This document shows positions 29,290-38,658 of a stretch of DNA of 64,000 bases, in pieces; positions within the stretch are counted from its first letter, which is position 1, and each line of letters opens with the position of its first letter. The stretch lies in NCBI RefSeq assembly GCF_002995805.1, contig NZ_PVXL01000067.1, positions 60,168-124,167 on the forward strand, written 5' to 3'. This stretch comes from Neomoorella stamsii (GTDB taxonomy: Bacteria > Bacillota > DSM-521 > Neomoorellales > Neomoorellaceae). A program made the position numbers and the translations under genes. The notes under the pieces were generated by a model. It did not search any database. It saw nothing but the letters and a program-made list of their open reading frames with translations, and was not told where the DNA came from.

Positions 29290-29754
29290 CTATTTTTCCT
29301 TCTGGCGGTAACTGGCCTCTATAGCGCTAATTTTGGCCACCCGGCGGGCATGGCGGCCGCCGCTAAATTCGGCCGCCAGCCAGGTGGCGACAATTTCCAG
29401 GGCCAAGCCGGGGCCGATGACCCGCTCTCCCAGGGTCAGGATATTGGCATCATTATGTTCCCGTGCCGCCCGGGCAGAAAAGGTATCGTGACAAAGGGCG
29501 GCGCGGATACCGGGGACTTTATTGGCCGCGATGCAGACGCCTATCCCCGTGCCGCAGCAGAGGATACCCCGATCGTAGGCGCCGCTGGCCACAGCTTCGG
29601 CTACCTCCCGAGCATAGTCAGGATAGTCTACTGCCTCAGCGCTATAAGTGCCGAAGTCATGGTTGGCAATGCCCTGCCGGTCCAGGTACTCCTTAATTGC
29701 TGCCTTGAGATGAAAACCGCCGTGATCACTACCCAGGGCGATGCGCAATCTCAC
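29290..29754 (-). CDS. rpiB: Ribose-5-phosphate isomerase B
   Basis: This 154-residue RpiB/LacAB-family protein interconverts ribose-5-phosphate and ribulose-5-phosphate. The N-terminal ALGSDHGGFHLKAAI, the catalytic Cys in GILCCGTGIGVCIAANK and the conserved ALCHDTFSARAAREHNDANI are all present. It lies between ywlE and ywlG, the usual Bacillales order. Confidence 0.96.
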   Translation of the reverse strand: MRLRIALGSDHGGFHLKAAIKEYLDRQGIANHDFGTYSAEAVDYPDYAREVAEAVASGAYDRGILCCGTGIGVCIAANKVPGIRAALCHDTFSARAAREHNDANILTLGERVIGPGLALEIVATWLAAEFSGGRHARRVAKISAIEASYRQKEK

Positions 29755-29843
29755 TACACCTCTTATCGTAAGGATTAAATACTGCTTAATTATTCGCCGT
29801 ATTAACGTTAATTCCTGCTTAAGTTACCAAACCTACTTTTTTC

Positions 29844-29961
29844 TACCCTGAAAATAACTTCGCTCCAGACTGGCATTGTTTTTGCTCGCTTCAAACAAAT
29901 ACCAGCCCGTTATTTTCATCCTTCTGATGGTGCCGGGTTAGCGGCATGGGTGTCTTGTGCA
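29844..29961 (-). repeat. Intergenic hairpin repeat, copy 2 (uninterrupted)
   Basis: The segment includes a hairpin with arms starting at CTGG (29870) and ending at CCAG (29905), with loop GAAGCGAGC on the minus strand. The part from 29916 encodes the last residues of ywlE (QDTHAANPAPSEG and stop). It matches copy 1 at 28330-28378 plus 28630-28713. Confidence 0.75.
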
Positions 29962-30479
29962 TATTTCTCCAGGGCCTGTCCAACAAGTTCGGCCAGTTCC
30001 CTGGCAGTAGCCTGGTAAACTTCCAGGGGCTGGCCAAAGGGATCGGGAATATCGTCATCAACAGTAACAGGCGGTTCTTCCACAGCCGCTCCTTCACCCG
30101 TCTCTTCCCGGGGCTCCCCTGAGGGGGGCTTTTCTTTCCCCTCCCGGACATACTCTTTGAGGGTAAAGGTTTTTCCCCGGGCCTCGGGGTAAAGTTGGAG
30201 GAGGTATTCCTTGTGGGACCTGGTCATGGTTAAAATCAGGCCGGCATCATCTACCAGGGCGCCTGTAACCTGCCGGGCGCGGTGGTCCTGGAGATCAATA
30301 CCCATGGCCGCCACCGCCTGGATAGCTTGCGGTGTTGCCGGGTCCCCTTCCCTGGCTGCCAGGCCGGCCGAGGTAATATCAATATCTAAGCCCCGCTCTT
30401 CCTTTATATGGGTGGCAATGGCTGCCGCCATGCTGCTGCGGCAGGTGTTACCGGTACAGACAAAAAGAATACCGGGCAT
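29916..30479 (-). CDS. ywlE: Low-molecular-weight protein phosphatase, YwlE-type (protein arginine phosphatase)
   Basis: The 187-residue protein starts with the LMW-PTP loop FVCTGNTCRSS (Cys8, Arg14). Thr12 in the loop is the residue that favours phosphoarginine in B. subtilis YwlE, where tyrosine phosphatases have Ile, so arginine phosphatase activity is the better call. The general acid lies in DIPDPFG near residue 145. It is about 37 residues longer than YwlE because of a Glu/Pro-rich insert (about residues 112-140) before DIPDPFG and a tail encoded by the intergenic repeat. YwlE reverses McsB arginine phosphorylation that tags proteins for ClpCP. No mcsB is in view. Confidence 0.9.
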   Translation of the reverse strand: MPGILFVCTGNTCRSSMAAAIATHIKEERGLDIDITSAGLAAREGDPATPQAIQAVAAMGIDLQDHRARQVTGALVDDAGLILTMTRSHKEYLLQLYPEARGKTFTLKEYVREGKEKPPSGEPREETGEGAAVEEPPVTVDDDIPDPFGQPLEVYQATARELAELVGQALEKYAQDTHAANPAPSEG

Positions 30480-30482
30480 GTC

Positions 30483-31067
30483 TTATACCCCCATCAACAT
30501 TTTTAAGCCGATACCCACCAGAATCAGGCCGCCGATAACCTCGGCCCTGTTGCCCAGGTAGGCGCCCAGGCGCCGGCCAGCCAGGAGCCCCAGGACTGTC
30601 ATAGTCCCGGCAATAAAACCCATGGTCAGGACCGTTAGGGGGACATTGACGCTGATGGCGCCGAGGCCAAAACCGACGCTAAGGGCGTCCAGGCTGACGC
30701 TCCCGGCCATGAGCAGGATGGCCATTAGGCCGCCGATCACGCCTCCCTGGCCTGGTACGGCCCGCAGCACCTGCCCGGCCAGGCCACCGCTTTCCCCCCG
30801 AGTCGCGAGGGCCTCCCAGAGCATCAACCCCCCCATGCCGGCCAGGACCAGGGCGCCGATAATGGCCGCCAGTTTCCCCAGAAGCCGGCCCAGGAGCAGG
30901 CCCAGGTAGAGGCCCGTCAGGGGCATAATGATGTGAAAAATCCCCACCATGCCGGCAAAAAGCAGGGCCTGCCGGCCCCGGAGGCCCCCCAGGGCCAGGC
31001 CGGTAGCCAGGGAAAAGGCATCGGTCCCCAGGGCCATGGCTACCAGGATGAGACCTAACGGCTCCAT
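30483..31067 (-). CDS. mntP: Manganese efflux pump MntP
   Basis: This 194-residue membrane protein has six predicted helices in two homologous halves. The conserved acidic pairs are seen in MALGTDAFSLATGLALGG and SVSLDALSVGFGLGAI. MntP exports manganese. It starts 15 bp after sua5 ends and stops 3 bp before ywlE begins; position matches ywlD/mntP of B. subtilis. Confidence 0.93.
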   Translation of the reverse strand: MEPLGLILVAMALGTDAFSLATGLALGGLRGRQALLFAGMVGIFHIIMPLTGLYLGLLLGRLLGKLAAIIGALVLAGMGGLMLWEALATRGESGGLAGQVLRAVPGQGGVIGGLMAILLMAGSVSLDALSVGFGLGAISVNVPLTVLTMGFIAGTMTVLGLLAGRRLGAYLGNRAEVIGGLILVGIGLKMLMGV

Positions 31068-31082
31068 GTCAATGCCTCCATC

Positions 31083-32153
31083 TTAAGCATGGATGATGCG
31101 GTTGGCTGCTGACTTGCGCAGGCGGTTCATGATGGCCAGGCCCAGGCCTTCTTCGGCTATGGTTTCGGCCAGGATGATGTCGGCCCGGTGGCGGTCACAG
31201 TTGCGCAGCGCACTAAAGAGATTGGCGGCAATGGTAGCCGGCTGGGAGCGGCTGCCCAGGACCTCCAGGTAATCGGGCCGGGGCTCCTGCTGGTAAGCCG
31301 CGGCCGTTTCCCTGGTCGCCAGGACGGCCACCCGGCATCCCCTTTGCTGCCAGGCTGCCACCAGGGCCCGGATTTTAGCCGTCACCCGCTCTAGCTCGCC
31401 GGTAATGAGATAAACTTCGCCCCGCGGGGCATAGTGTTTATACTTCATCCCCGGCGCCCGCGGCTGCGCCACCTGGCTGCCGCGGACGGCCGGGTCAATA
31501 GCTACTTCGCCGAGGACAGCTTTCAGCTCTTCATAGGTCACTCCCCCCGGTCTTAAAATGGTGGGCACCGGGGTTGTCAGGTCCAGGACCGTTGATTCTA
31601 CCCCCACGGTAGCCGGCCCGCCATCGACGACGGCATCAATTTTGCCCCGCAGGTCTTTCAGGACGTGCTGGCCGGTGGTAGGGCTGGGGCGGCCGGAGAT
31701 ATTGGCGCTGGGCGCTGCTATGGGCAGGCGGGCCACCCGGATGAGGGCCTGGGCCACCGGATGGGCAGGCATGCGGATGCCTACCGTATCCAGGCCGGCG
31801 GTCACGATATCCGGGATCAGGTCGCCCCGCGGCAGGACCAGGGTCAGGGGCCCGGGCCAGAAGCGCTGCATGAGCAGGGTCGCCCGGGGCGGCAGGTAGG
31901 CCACCAGGTCCTGGACATCCCGGAAACTGGCAATATGGACAATCAGGGGATTGTCAGCCGGCCTTCCCTTGGCGCGAAAGATGCGCCGCACCGCCCGGCC
32001 ATCCAGGGCATTGGCCCCCAGGCCGTAGACCGTTTCCGTGGGGAAGGCCACCACCCCGCCCCGGTTAAGGATCCGGGCCGCCAGGCGAATTTTATGGAGT
32101 TCCGGTACCATGGGATCTATCTTTAAGTACTTCGTCTGTTTACCCACAGCCAC
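31083..32153 (-). CDS. ywlC: L-threonylcarbamoyladenylate synthase (Sua5/YwlC)
   Basis: The 356-residue protein has the YrdC/Sua5 domain (residues about 15-205: RGGVVAFPTETVYGLGANAL, KGRPADNPLIVHI, PSANISGRPSPTTGQHVL) and the C-terminal Sua5 domain. It makes threonylcarbamoyl-AMP from threonine, bicarbonate and ATP for the t6A modification of tRNAs. GTG 32153 follows AGAGGTGA and gives a length close to YwlC; the frame extends to 32231 inside prmC. The gene overlaps neither neighbour with this start. Confidence 0.93.
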   Translation of the reverse strand: MAVGKQTKYLKIDPMVPELHKIRLAARILNRGGVVAFPTETVYGLGANALDGRAVRRIFRAKGRPADNPLIVHIASFRDVQDLVAYLPPRATLLMQRFWPGPLTLVLPRGDLIPDIVTAGLDTVGIRMPAHPVAQALIRVARLPIAAPSANISGRPSPTTGQHVLKDLRGKIDAVVDGGPATVGVESTVLDLTTPVPTILRPGGVTYEELKAVLGEVAIDPAVRGSQVAQPRAPGMKYKHYAPRGEVYLITGELERVTAKIRALVAAWQQRGCRVAVLATRETAAAYQQEPRPDYLEVLGSRSQPATIAANLFSALRNCDRHRADIILAETIAEEGLGLAIMNRLRKSAANRIIHA

Positions 32154-32184
32154 CCATTTCACCTCTATGTATTTATCCCTGTTA

Positions 32185-33042
32185 TTATTCTTCCCGGCGA
32201 TAGGCCAGGAAACAACGATCGCGGCCGCCATAATCGGGTAACACCGCCATATCCCGGTAAGCCCCGGCGGCCGCTGCCAGGTCCAGGACGGCCCTGCCTT
32301 GATTATACCCGATTTCCAGGGCCAGGAGCCCTCCTGCCTTTAAAACTTCCGGTACCCCGGGTAACAGGGCCCGGTAGGCGCGCAAACCGTCGGGGCCACC
32401 ATCCAGGGCCAGGCGCGGCTCGGCCCGGACCTCCGGCGGGAGCCTGTCCAGTTCGGCCGCAGGTATGTAAGGAGGGTTAGCCACCAGGGCATCTAACTTT
32501 AAACCCTTAAGGGGCGCCAGAAAATCGCCCTGTAGGAAAGTAACCCGGTCTGCCAGGCCTAAAGCACGGGCATTCTGCCGGGCTACTTCCAGGGCTGCCG
32601 GGCTTAAGTCAGTGGCGTAAACTTTGGCGTTGGGCAGGTAGTAGGCCAGGCTTAAGCCAATGGCCCCGCTGCCAGTGCCGCAATCGGCAATGACATAGCT
32701 CCCGTCAGGCTCGAGGCGCTTTAAGACGGCTTCCACCACCACTTCCGTGTCCTGGCGGGGGATTAAAACCGCCGGGGTAACTTTAAACTCCAGGGACATG
32801 AATTCCTGGCGGCCGGTAAGGTACTGGAGGGGGTACCCGGCCACCCGGCGCTCCACGGCCGACCAGAACCTGGCCGCAGCGGCAGGCTCCAGTTCCTCCT
32901 CCAGCCGGGCCAGGAGCTGCGGCCGGCTATACCGGCCGGCCCAGGCCAGGAGGACTTCCGCCTCCAGGCGGGGCCGGGGGAGCCCTGCCACCGCGAGTTT
33001 CCGGCTTGCTTCTTTTAAGGCTTCCTGGAGGTTCAATCTCAA
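32185..33042 (-). CDS. prmC: Release factor glutamine methyltransferase
   Basis: This 285-residue methyltransferase has an N-terminal helical domain, the SAM motif IADCGTGSGAIGLSLAYYLP (about residues 115-134) and the catalytic VANPPYIPAAEL. PrmC N5-methylates the Gln of the release-factor GGQ motif. Its target prfA is directly upstream, ending 5 bp before. The start is TTG with GGAGG at about 9 nt. Confidence 0.95.
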   Translation of the reverse strand: MRLNLQEALKEASRKLAVAGLPRPRLEAEVLLAWAGRYSRPQLLARLEEELEPAAAARFWSAVERRVAGYPLQYLTGRQEFMSLEFKVTPAVLIPRQDTEVVVEAVLKRLEPDGSYVIADCGTGSGAIGLSLAYYLPNAKVYATDLSPAALEVARQNARALGLADRVTFLQGDFLAPLKGLKLDALVANPPYIPAAELDRLPPEVRAEPRLALDGGPDGLRAYRALLPGVPEVLKAGGLLALEIGYNQGRAVLDLAAAAGAYRDMAVLPDYGGRDRCFLAYRREE

Positions 33043-33046
33043 CGCC

Positions 33047-34117
33047 TTAAGCCTCCATATTCTTTAACCGCTCGGCCTGGTCACTGGTCACCAGGGCATC
33101 GATGATTTCGTCCAGTTCGCCATCCAGGATAGCATCCAGGTGGTGCAGGGTCAGGCCGATCCGGTGGTCGGTTACCCGGTTCTGGGGAAAATTATAGGTG
33201 CGGATCCGCTCGCTGCGGTCGCCGCTACCCACCTGGGAACGCCGTTCGGCCGCCAGCTCCCCCTCCTGCTCGGCCCGGGCCATATCCAGGAGGCGAGCCC
33301 GCAGGACCTTCAGGGCCTTCTCCTTGTTCTTCAGCTGCGACTTCTCGTCCTGGCAGGATACCACCAGGCCCGTCGGCAGGTGGGTAATCCGCACCGCCGA
33401 GTAGGTGGTGTTGACTGACTGGCCCCCTGGCCCGCTGGAACAAAAGATGTCAATCCGCAGGTCCTCGGGGTTAATCTCCACATCTACTTCTTCCGCCTCT
33501 GGCAGGACGGCTACGGTAGCCGTAGAGGTATGAATCCGTCCCCCGGACTCGGTGGTGGGGATGCGCTGCACCCGGTGGACGCCGCTTTCAAACTTCAGGC
33601 GGCTGTAAACTCCCTGGCCTTCAATCAGGAAAATAATTTCTTTGAAGCCCCCCAGTTCCGTGGGATGAGAGCTGATAATCTCCGTCCGCCAGCGGTTTTT
33701 TTCCGCATAGCGCTGGTACATGCGAAAAAGGTCGCCGGCAAAAAGGGCCGCTTCATCGCCCCCGGCTCCAGCCCGGATCTCCATGATGATATTCTTTTCG
33801 TCGTTGGGATCTTTGGGCAGGAGCAGGATCTTTAACTGCCGTTCCAAGTTCTCCCTTTCCTCTTCCAGGCGTTTTATTTCATTTGTTAGGAAGTCGCGGA
33901 ACTCGGGATCCTTTTCTTCTTCCAGCATGGCCCGGCTTTCTTCCAGGTCGGACATGACCCGGCGATACTGGCGAAAGGTCGTAACTATTTCTTCCAGGGC
34001 TGCATGGGCCCGGGCATGCTTCTGCAATTGCTCCGGGTCGGCGATTACTGCCGGGTCGCCCATGAGCCGGCCCAGTTCTTCATATTTAGCTTCGAGCTGT
34101 TCCAGCTTCTCCAGCAT
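33047..34117 (-). CDS. prfA: Peptide chain release factor 1
   Basis: The 356-residue factor has the catalytic GGQ in [20 protein letters not shown] and the stop-codon-reading loop in [17 protein letters not shown] (PxT form, as for RF1, reading UAA and UAG). It lies upstream of prmC in the conserved order. Confidence 0.97.
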   Translation of the reverse strand: MLEKLEQLEAKYEELGRLMGDPAVIADPEQLQKHARAHAALEEIVTTFRQYRRVMSDLEESRAMLEEEKDPEFRDFLTNEIKRLEEERENLERQLKILLLPKDPNDEKNIIMEIRAGAGGDEAALFAGDLFRMYQRYAEKNRWRTEIISSHPTELGGFKEIIFLIEGQGVYSRLKFESGVHRVQRIPTTESGGRIHTSTATVAVLPEAEEVDVEINPEDLRIDIFCSSGPGGQSVNTTYSAVRITHLPTGLVVSCQDEKSQLKNKEKALKVLRARLLDMARAEQEGELAAERRSQVGSGDRSERIRTYNFPQNRVTDHRIGLTLHHLDAILDGELDEIIDALVTSDQAERLKNMEA

Positions 34118-34123
34118 AAGGCA

Positions 34124-35047
34124 TCACCTCGCTTCTTCCTCCCGCGCCGCTTCCAGGGCGGCCAGGGCTACCTCCAGCATGCCGTCGTCGGGCTCCCGTG
34201 TAGTAAGCTTTTGTAGCCACAGGCCCGGGGCAGCTATGGCCCGGACCCAGGGTACGTTTAAATGGCGGCCGGTGAATTTGAGCAGTTCATAGGCCAGGCC
34301 AGCTACTACCGGCAGCAATACCAGGCGGGAGGCCAGGCGCCAGGCAATCCCACCCCGGCCAACGATGGAAAAAAAGACGATGGTTAATACCAGTACCAGC
34401 AGGAGGAAGCTGGTACCGCACCGGGGGTGCAAGGTCGGATAGGGCCGCACCGTTTCCACCCTTAAATCTTCCCCTGCCTCCAAGGCATTAATTACTTTAT
34501 GCTCGGCCCCGTGGTACTGGAAGACGCGCTGGACGTCTTTGACCCGGCCAATGGCCGCCACGTAGCCTAAAAAGAGGAGCATCCTGAGCAGCCCCTCGAC
34601 TACATTCTGCCAGAAGATAGATAAATGGTTATGGAGGAGCAGGGCCGCCCCGGCTGGGAGGAGGACAAAGAAACCCACGGCCACCGCCAGGGCAATGGCT
34701 ACCGTCAGGACCAGGTCCCTGGTGCTTAACTCCTCTTCTTCTCCCTCCATAGCCTGGTTGGCCGAAAAGGTTAGATACCGGATACCTAGGATTAAAGACT
34801 CAAATAAGGCCACAACGCCGCGGAGCAGGGGTAGTTTTAAAACAGGGTAACGGGCAGTGATGGAACTGTTGGGTTCGGCCTCGACCAGGATCTCGCCGCT
34901 GGCTTTACGGATGGCTACTGCCGTTTTGTGTGGCCCCCGCATCATCACGCCCTCAATGACGGCCTGGCCGCCGTATTGCACCTCGGGGGCCGCCGGCAAT
35001 AGGAAAAAGCAGAGCCTGCGGCTCCGCCTTTTTGCCCTAGCGACCAT
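34124..35047 (-). CDS. DUF1385 membrane protein (YqhQ-like)
   Basis: This roughly 307-residue protein matches the DUF1385/YqhQ family, whose function is unknown. The N-terminal [14 protein letters not shown] and central [18 protein letters not shown] and [15 protein letters not shown] are the family hallmarks; four to five membrane helices lie between residues 70 and 270. ATG 35047 overlaps the end of rpmE by 11 nt; a start nearer the conserved GGQAVIEG block is possible because the first 25 residues are basic and unusual. It shares the prfA-prmC transcription unit. Confidence 0.85.
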   Translation of the reverse strand: MVARAKRRSRRLCFFLLPAAPEVQYGGQAVIEGVMMRGPHKTAVAIRKASGEILVEAEPNSSITARYPVLKLPLLRGVVALFESLILGIRYLTFSANQAMEGEEEELSTRDLVLTVAIALAVAVGFFVLLPAGAALLLHNHLSIFWQNVVEGLLRMLLFLGYVAAIGRVKDVQRVFQYHGAEHKVINALEAGEDLRVETVRPYPTLHPRCGTSFLLLVLVLTIVFFSIVGRGGIAWRLASRLVLLPVVAGLAYELLKFTGRHLNVPWVRAIAAPGLWLQKLTTREPDDGMLEVALAALEAAREEEAR

Positions 35048-35237
35048 ATTTTTGCCGGAAACGCTCAATCCGCCCGCCACGCTCGACTACCCTTTGCCGG
35101 GTACCGGTGTAAAAGGGATGGCACTGAGAGCATATCTCTACCCGGATCTCTTTTTTGGTGGAACGTGTCTCAATGACATTACCGCAGGCACAGATAATCC
35201 GGGCTTTGTCGTAATTGGGATGAATATCGGGTTTCAC
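35037..35237 (-). CDS. rpmE: 50S ribosomal protein L31 (zinc-binding form)
   Basis: The 66-residue protein keeps the zinc-binding Cys set (CACGNV and [10 protein letters not shown]), so it is the C+ form. The start is GTG with GGAGGTGA upstream. In B. subtilis rpmE also lies near rho and prfA. Confidence 0.97.
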   Translation of the reverse strand: MKPDIHPNYDKARIICACGNVIETRSTKKEIRVEICSQCHPFYTGTRQRVVERGGRIERFRQKYGR

Positions 35238-35342
35238 GCCATCTTCACCTCCGCGGGAAAATCAAACTCATATCAGTATAACATGAAAGGGCCGCCAGTG
35301 CAAAGAAAAAAATTGGCGGGGGGGGCAAATCCCCTTACCATC

Positions 35343-35370
35343 AAAAAAAGGCCGGCGTACCGGCCCTTTT
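35343..35370 (-). terminator. Rho-independent terminator
   Basis: GGCCGG and CCGGCC (35350-35355 and 35360-35365) form a tight hairpin with a T-tract on the minus strand, five bases past the LysM/M23 stop. T residues on the other side could make it bidirectional. Confidence 0.88.
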
Positions 35371-36266
35371 TACCTGTTTAAGAATCGTTCAGGGTTGATG
35401 GCCTTGCCCCTTTCCCGGATTTCAAAATGAACGTGGGGACCGGTGGCATTGCCCGTACCGCCCACTTCGGCAATGGGCTCGCCGGCCCGGACGTACTCAC
35501 CCACCTTGACCAGGTTGCGGGAGTTATGGGCATAAACAGTCTCCAGCCCATTGCCATGGTCGAGTTTAACCATGTTGCCATAGATACCGTTACCCCAGCC
35601 GGAAAAAGTTACCACCCCGGACCAGGCAGCCCGGATGTAATCCCCCACCTTGCCGGCGATATCCAGGCCGTGGTGGAACTCATTATCCCGCCAGCCAAAG
35701 CCGGATGTAATGGCGCCGATGAGGGGCCAGAGAAAGGAAGCCGGCCTTAAGCTGCGGGAAGCAGGTAGAATCTCTACCCTGGTGGCCGGTACCCCGCGTG
35801 GCGAACCGGGGATAGTCAGAACCATACCAATCCGCAGCCGCCTGGCATCGACAATACCGTTGGCAGCGGCCAGGCTTTCCACGCTGGTGCCAAAACGCCG
35901 CGCAATATCCCAGAGGGTGTCCCCGGCAGCTACCGTGTAGCTCCGCTCTTCTTCGTGGGGCAGCACCAAGAACTGACCCGGTGTTAGGACGGCATCAGGT
36001 TCCAGGTAATTCATCACCGCCACCAGCTCCGGGTCCGTCTGGTACCGGCGGGCAATACGCTCCAGGGTGTCGCCTTCTTCTACCCGGTAGATGCGGGTAT
36101 AGTTATTGACCCGGGCAGCCAGTTCCCAGTAGGTTCCCGGCGTCAGGACGGTCGCCACCTGCTGCAAATCCTCGATGACGGCCGCTTGCACCGGGAGGGC
36201 AAAAAGGCTGTTAACCAGCAGGGCCAACCCCAGGGCCAGACTTACCGCCATCTTTTTGTCCAGCAT
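35370..36266 (-). CDS. Exported LysM-LysM-M23 peptidoglycan endopeptidase
   Basis: This 298-residue protein has a signal peptide (residues about 5-30), two LysM repeats (YRVEEGDTLERIARRYQTDP and YTVAAGDTLWDIARRFGTSV) and a C-terminal M23 LytM domain with intact zinc motifs (HHGLDIAG and HVHFEIRERG). It should bind and cut peptidoglycan cross-links, during growth or sporulation. ATG 36266 follows AGGAGTG; the frame extends to 36317. It is monocistronic between two terminators. Confidence 0.93.
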   Translation of the reverse strand: MLDKKMAVSLALGLALLVNSLFALPVQAAVIEDLQQVATVLTPGTYWELAARVNNYTRIYRVEEGDTLERIARRYQTDPELVAVMNYLEPDAVLTPGQFLVLPHEEERSYTVAAGDTLWDIARRFGTSVESLAAANGIVDARRLRIGMVLTIPGSPRGVPATRVEILPASRSLRPASFLWPLIGAITSGFGWRDNEFHHGLDIAGKVGDYIRAAWSGVVTFSGWGNGIYGNMVKLDHGNGLETVYAHNSRNLVKVGEYVRAGEPIAEVGGTGNATGPHVHFEIRERGKAINPERFLNR

Positions 36267-36345
36267 TTTTTCACTCCTATCCTTTACCATTCTGGCATTA
36301 CTTGCCTTTTCTCCCATTTAGCTTTTATTTTAGCCATACGTAAAC

Positions 36346-36371
36346 AAAAATATACCCCGTTCTGGACGGGG
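36346..36371 (-). terminator. Probable terminator downstream of rho
   Basis: Arms CCCCGT and ACGGGG with a 5-nt loop (36355-36371) are followed on the minus strand by TATATTTTTG. It lies about 115 bp after the rho stop and before the LysM/M23 gene. Confidence 0.55.
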
Positions 36372-36402
36372 TTAGTCTTGCAATTGCCAACTGCCTATTT
36401 TG

Positions 36403-36438
36403 CTGGTTTTGTTTTCGCTCGCTCCAAACAAAACCCAG
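36403..36438 (-). repeat. Intergenic hairpin repeat, copy 3 (degenerate)
   Basis: The minus strand folds as CTGGGTTTTGTTT, loop GGAGCGAGC, and AAAACAAAACCAG. The loop is the same as in copies 1 and 2, while the stem differs by paired changes. It lies about 45 bp downstream of rho. Confidence 0.6.
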
Positions 36439-36484
36439 CCTTATACTATTTTTTAGCATTTTGCTAACGGTGTTGCTAGCCTCA

Positions 36485-37765
36485 CTAATGCTCCCGGGGG
36501 AATAAGGCCGGCAGGGCGCGCAGGAGATCCTTGTTGCTTTTGGTCTTTTGCATGGACTCAATTAACACCTCGGCTACTTCTACCGGACCCATGCCGCTGG
36601 TCACCCGCCGGAAATGCCAGACCAGCTCCAGCTCCTCAGGGCTTAATAACAATTCTTCCCGCCTCGTACCGGAGCGCTTGACGTCAATGGCCGGGAAAAT
36701 GCGGCGTTCGGCCAGTTTCCGGTCCAGGATGAGTTCCATATTGCCCGTTCCTTTAAATTCTTCAAAGATAACTTCATCCATGCGGCTGCCAGTTTCAATC
36801 AGGGCCGTCGCCACAATGGTCAGACTCCCCCCCTCTTCCACCTTGCGGGCAGCGCCGAAAAAGCGTTTGGGTTTATAGAGGGCGGTAGGATCAACGCCGC
36901 CGGAAAGGGTGCGGCCGCTGGGAGGGACGACCAGGTTGTGGGCACGGGCCAGGCGGGTGATGCTGTCCAGGAGGACGACGACGTCTTTTTTATGCTCCAC
37001 CAGGCGTTTGGCCCGTTCCAGGACCATATCGGCCACCTTGACGTGGTTGTCCGGCAGCTCGTCAAAGGTGGAGCTGACCACCTCACCCCGCACCGAGCGT
37101 TCAATGTCGGTGACTTCTTCGGGCCGTTCGTCGATTAATAAGATTATCAGTTCAACGTCGGGATAGTTGGTAGTGATGGCGTTGGCGATTTTTTTCAGCA
37201 GCACGGTCTTGCCGGCCTTGGGAGGGGAAACGATCAGGGCCCGCTGGCCCTTACCCAGGGGAGCAATAAGGTCAATAATCCGGGTGGAGGGGTCGCCGTT
37301 ATCCGTCTCCAGGGTATAACGTTCGTAAGGGTAAATGGGCGTCAGGGCATCAAAGTGCAGGCGTTCCGGCGATGTCTCCGGTTTTTCCCCGTTGACCTTC
37401 TCCACCCGTAGCAGGGCGAAAAAGCGCTCGTTATCCTTCGGAGGGCGGACCAGGCCGGCTACCTTGTCTCCCGTACGCAGGTCAAAGCGGCGGATCTGGG
37501 AAGGAGAGATGTAGATATCGTCGCCGCTGGGTATGTAACCGAAGGGACGCAAAAAGCCGTAACCATCCGGCAGTATCTCCAGGATGCCCTGGGCCTGCAG
37601 CTGCTCCTCCTTTTCCTGTTCCTGCTGTTCCTTCTGGGCCAGGGCCTTGGCAATTTCAAAGACCAGCTCTTTTTTGCGCAGGCGGTAATAGCCGCTTAAA
37701 TTGAGCTCCCGGGCTATACGGTAGAGCTCAACCATAGTCTTGCTTTCTAACTCGGCAGTATTCAA
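36485..37765 (-). CDS. rho: Transcription termination factor Rho
   Basis: The 426-residue hexameric helicase has the Rho N-terminal domain (residues 1-50), the cold-shock-type RNA-binding domain ([20 protein letters not shown]), the Walker [12 protein letters not shown] near residue 185, Walker [16 protein letters not shown] and the Q-loop region. The start is TTG with GGAGG at 10 nt. It lies between tal and the rpmE block as in B. subtilis. Confidence 0.97.
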   Translation of the reverse strand: MNTAELESKTMVELYRIARELNLSGYYRLRKKELVFEIAKALAQKEQQEQEKEEQLQAQGILEILPDGYGFLRPFGYIPSGDDIYISPSQIRRFDLRTGDKVAGLVRPPKDNERFFALLRVEKVNGEKPETSPERLHFDALTPIYPYERYTLETDNGDPSTRIIDLIAPLGKGQRALIVSPPKAGKTVLLKKIANAITTNYPDVELIILLIDERPEEVTDIERSVRGEVVSSTFDELPDNHVKVADMVLERAKRLVEHKKDVVVLLDSITRLARAHNLVVPPSGRTLSGGVDPTALYKPKRFFGAARKVEEGGSLTIVATALIETGSRMDEVIFEEFKGTGNMELILDRKLAERRIFPAIDVKRSGTRREELLLSPEELELVWHFRRVTSGMGPVEVAEVLIESMQKTKSNKDLLRALPALFPREH

Positions 37766-37784
37766 ATGTGAATAACCTCCATAA

Positions 37785-38432
37785 TTATTTATCCTTTACC
37801 TTCTCCCAGTCGGCCAGGAACCTGGCCAGGCCGGCATCAGTCAGGGGGTGCTTTACCATCTGCATGATAACTTTATAGGGAACGGTGGCGATATCAGCAC
37901 CCAGGCGGGCGGCCTGGAGCACATGGAGGGGATGGCGGATACTGGCGGCAATAACCTGGGTTTCCAGGCCGTACTGGGCATAAATGGGGACAATATCGGC
38001 AATGACCTGCATGCCGTCATGGTTGATATCATCCAGGCGCCCCACAAAGGGGCTCACATAGGTTGCCCCGGCCAGGGCGGCGAGGAGTGCCTGGTTGGCG
38101 GAAAAGACCAGGGTCACGTTGGTTTTAATCCCTTGAGCGGCCAGTTCTTTGACGGCCTTAAGGCCCTCGGCAAGCATGGGGATCTTGATGACGATGTTGG
38201 GGTGGATGGCTGCCAGCTCCAGGGCTTCAGCTATCATAGCCCCGGCTTCCGTGCTGATTACTTCCGCGCTGATGGGGCCGTCCACAATGGCAGCAATCTC
38301 TTCCACAACCTGGCGGAAATTACGTCCTTCCCTGGCAATCAGGGAAGGATTGGTGGTTACACCTGAAATTATACCCAGATCATTGGCTGCTTTAATCTCT
38401 TCAATATTGGCTGAGTCGATGAAAATACGCAC
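37785..38432 (-). CDS. tal: Transaldolase, short (FSA/TalC) type
   Basis: This 215-residue protein is of the short transaldolase / fructose-6-phosphate aldolase subfamily. The Schiff-base lysine is Lys83 in NIVIKIPML; the N-terminal [13 protein letters not shown] and [10 protein letters not shown] are typical. It transfers dihydroxyacetone units in the non-oxidative pentose phosphate pathway, with rpiB in the same window. The start is GTG with GGAGGTG at about 10 nt. Position between fba and rho matches ywjH. Confidence 0.93.
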   Translation of the reverse strand: MRIFIDSANIEEIKAANDLGIISGVTTNPSLIAREGRNFRQVVEEIAAIVDGPISAEVISTEAGAMIAEALELAAIHPNIVIKIPMLAEGLKAVKELAAQGIKTNVTLVFSANQALLAALAGATYVSPFVGRLDDINHDGMQVIADIVPIYAQYGLETQVIAASIRHPLHVLQAARLGADIATVPYKVIMQMVKHPLTDAGLARFLADWEKVKDK

Positions 38433-38494
38433 TTCTCAAGGGCACCTCCGTAAAAGATGTGGGAAGTGAGAGGTTGGATACTTATAGGTGAAGG

Positions 38495-38522
38495 GCTATA
38501 AAAAACGAAAGTTATCTGGCAA
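38495..38522 (-). promoter_or_regulatory. Candidate promoter for tal-rho
   Basis: On the minus strand TTGCCA (38522-38517), 16 bp and TATAGC (38500-38495) lie 63 bp upstream of tal. The match is moderate. Confidence 0.4.
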
Positions 38523-38610
38523 AAAAAAGAAGGGTAATACCTTAGTAAATCATTCACCATGTAATGCCAGAATCCTGCTGGCGATTGGAAAAAGTCTAGA
38601 TTAAGGATAA

Positions 38611-38645
38611 GAGCCCGGCGGCAGAGGGCCGCGGGGCTCTTTTTA
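38611..38645. terminator. Hairpin terminator after the DUF1540 gene
   Basis: GAGCCCGGCGGC and GCCGCGGGGCTC form a strong, slightly imperfect stem with a 5-nt loop. The cleaner T-tract is on the plus strand; position suggests it ends transcripts from 38659 and fba. Confidence 0.7.
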
Positions 38646-38658
38646 AAGCCCGCTAAGG

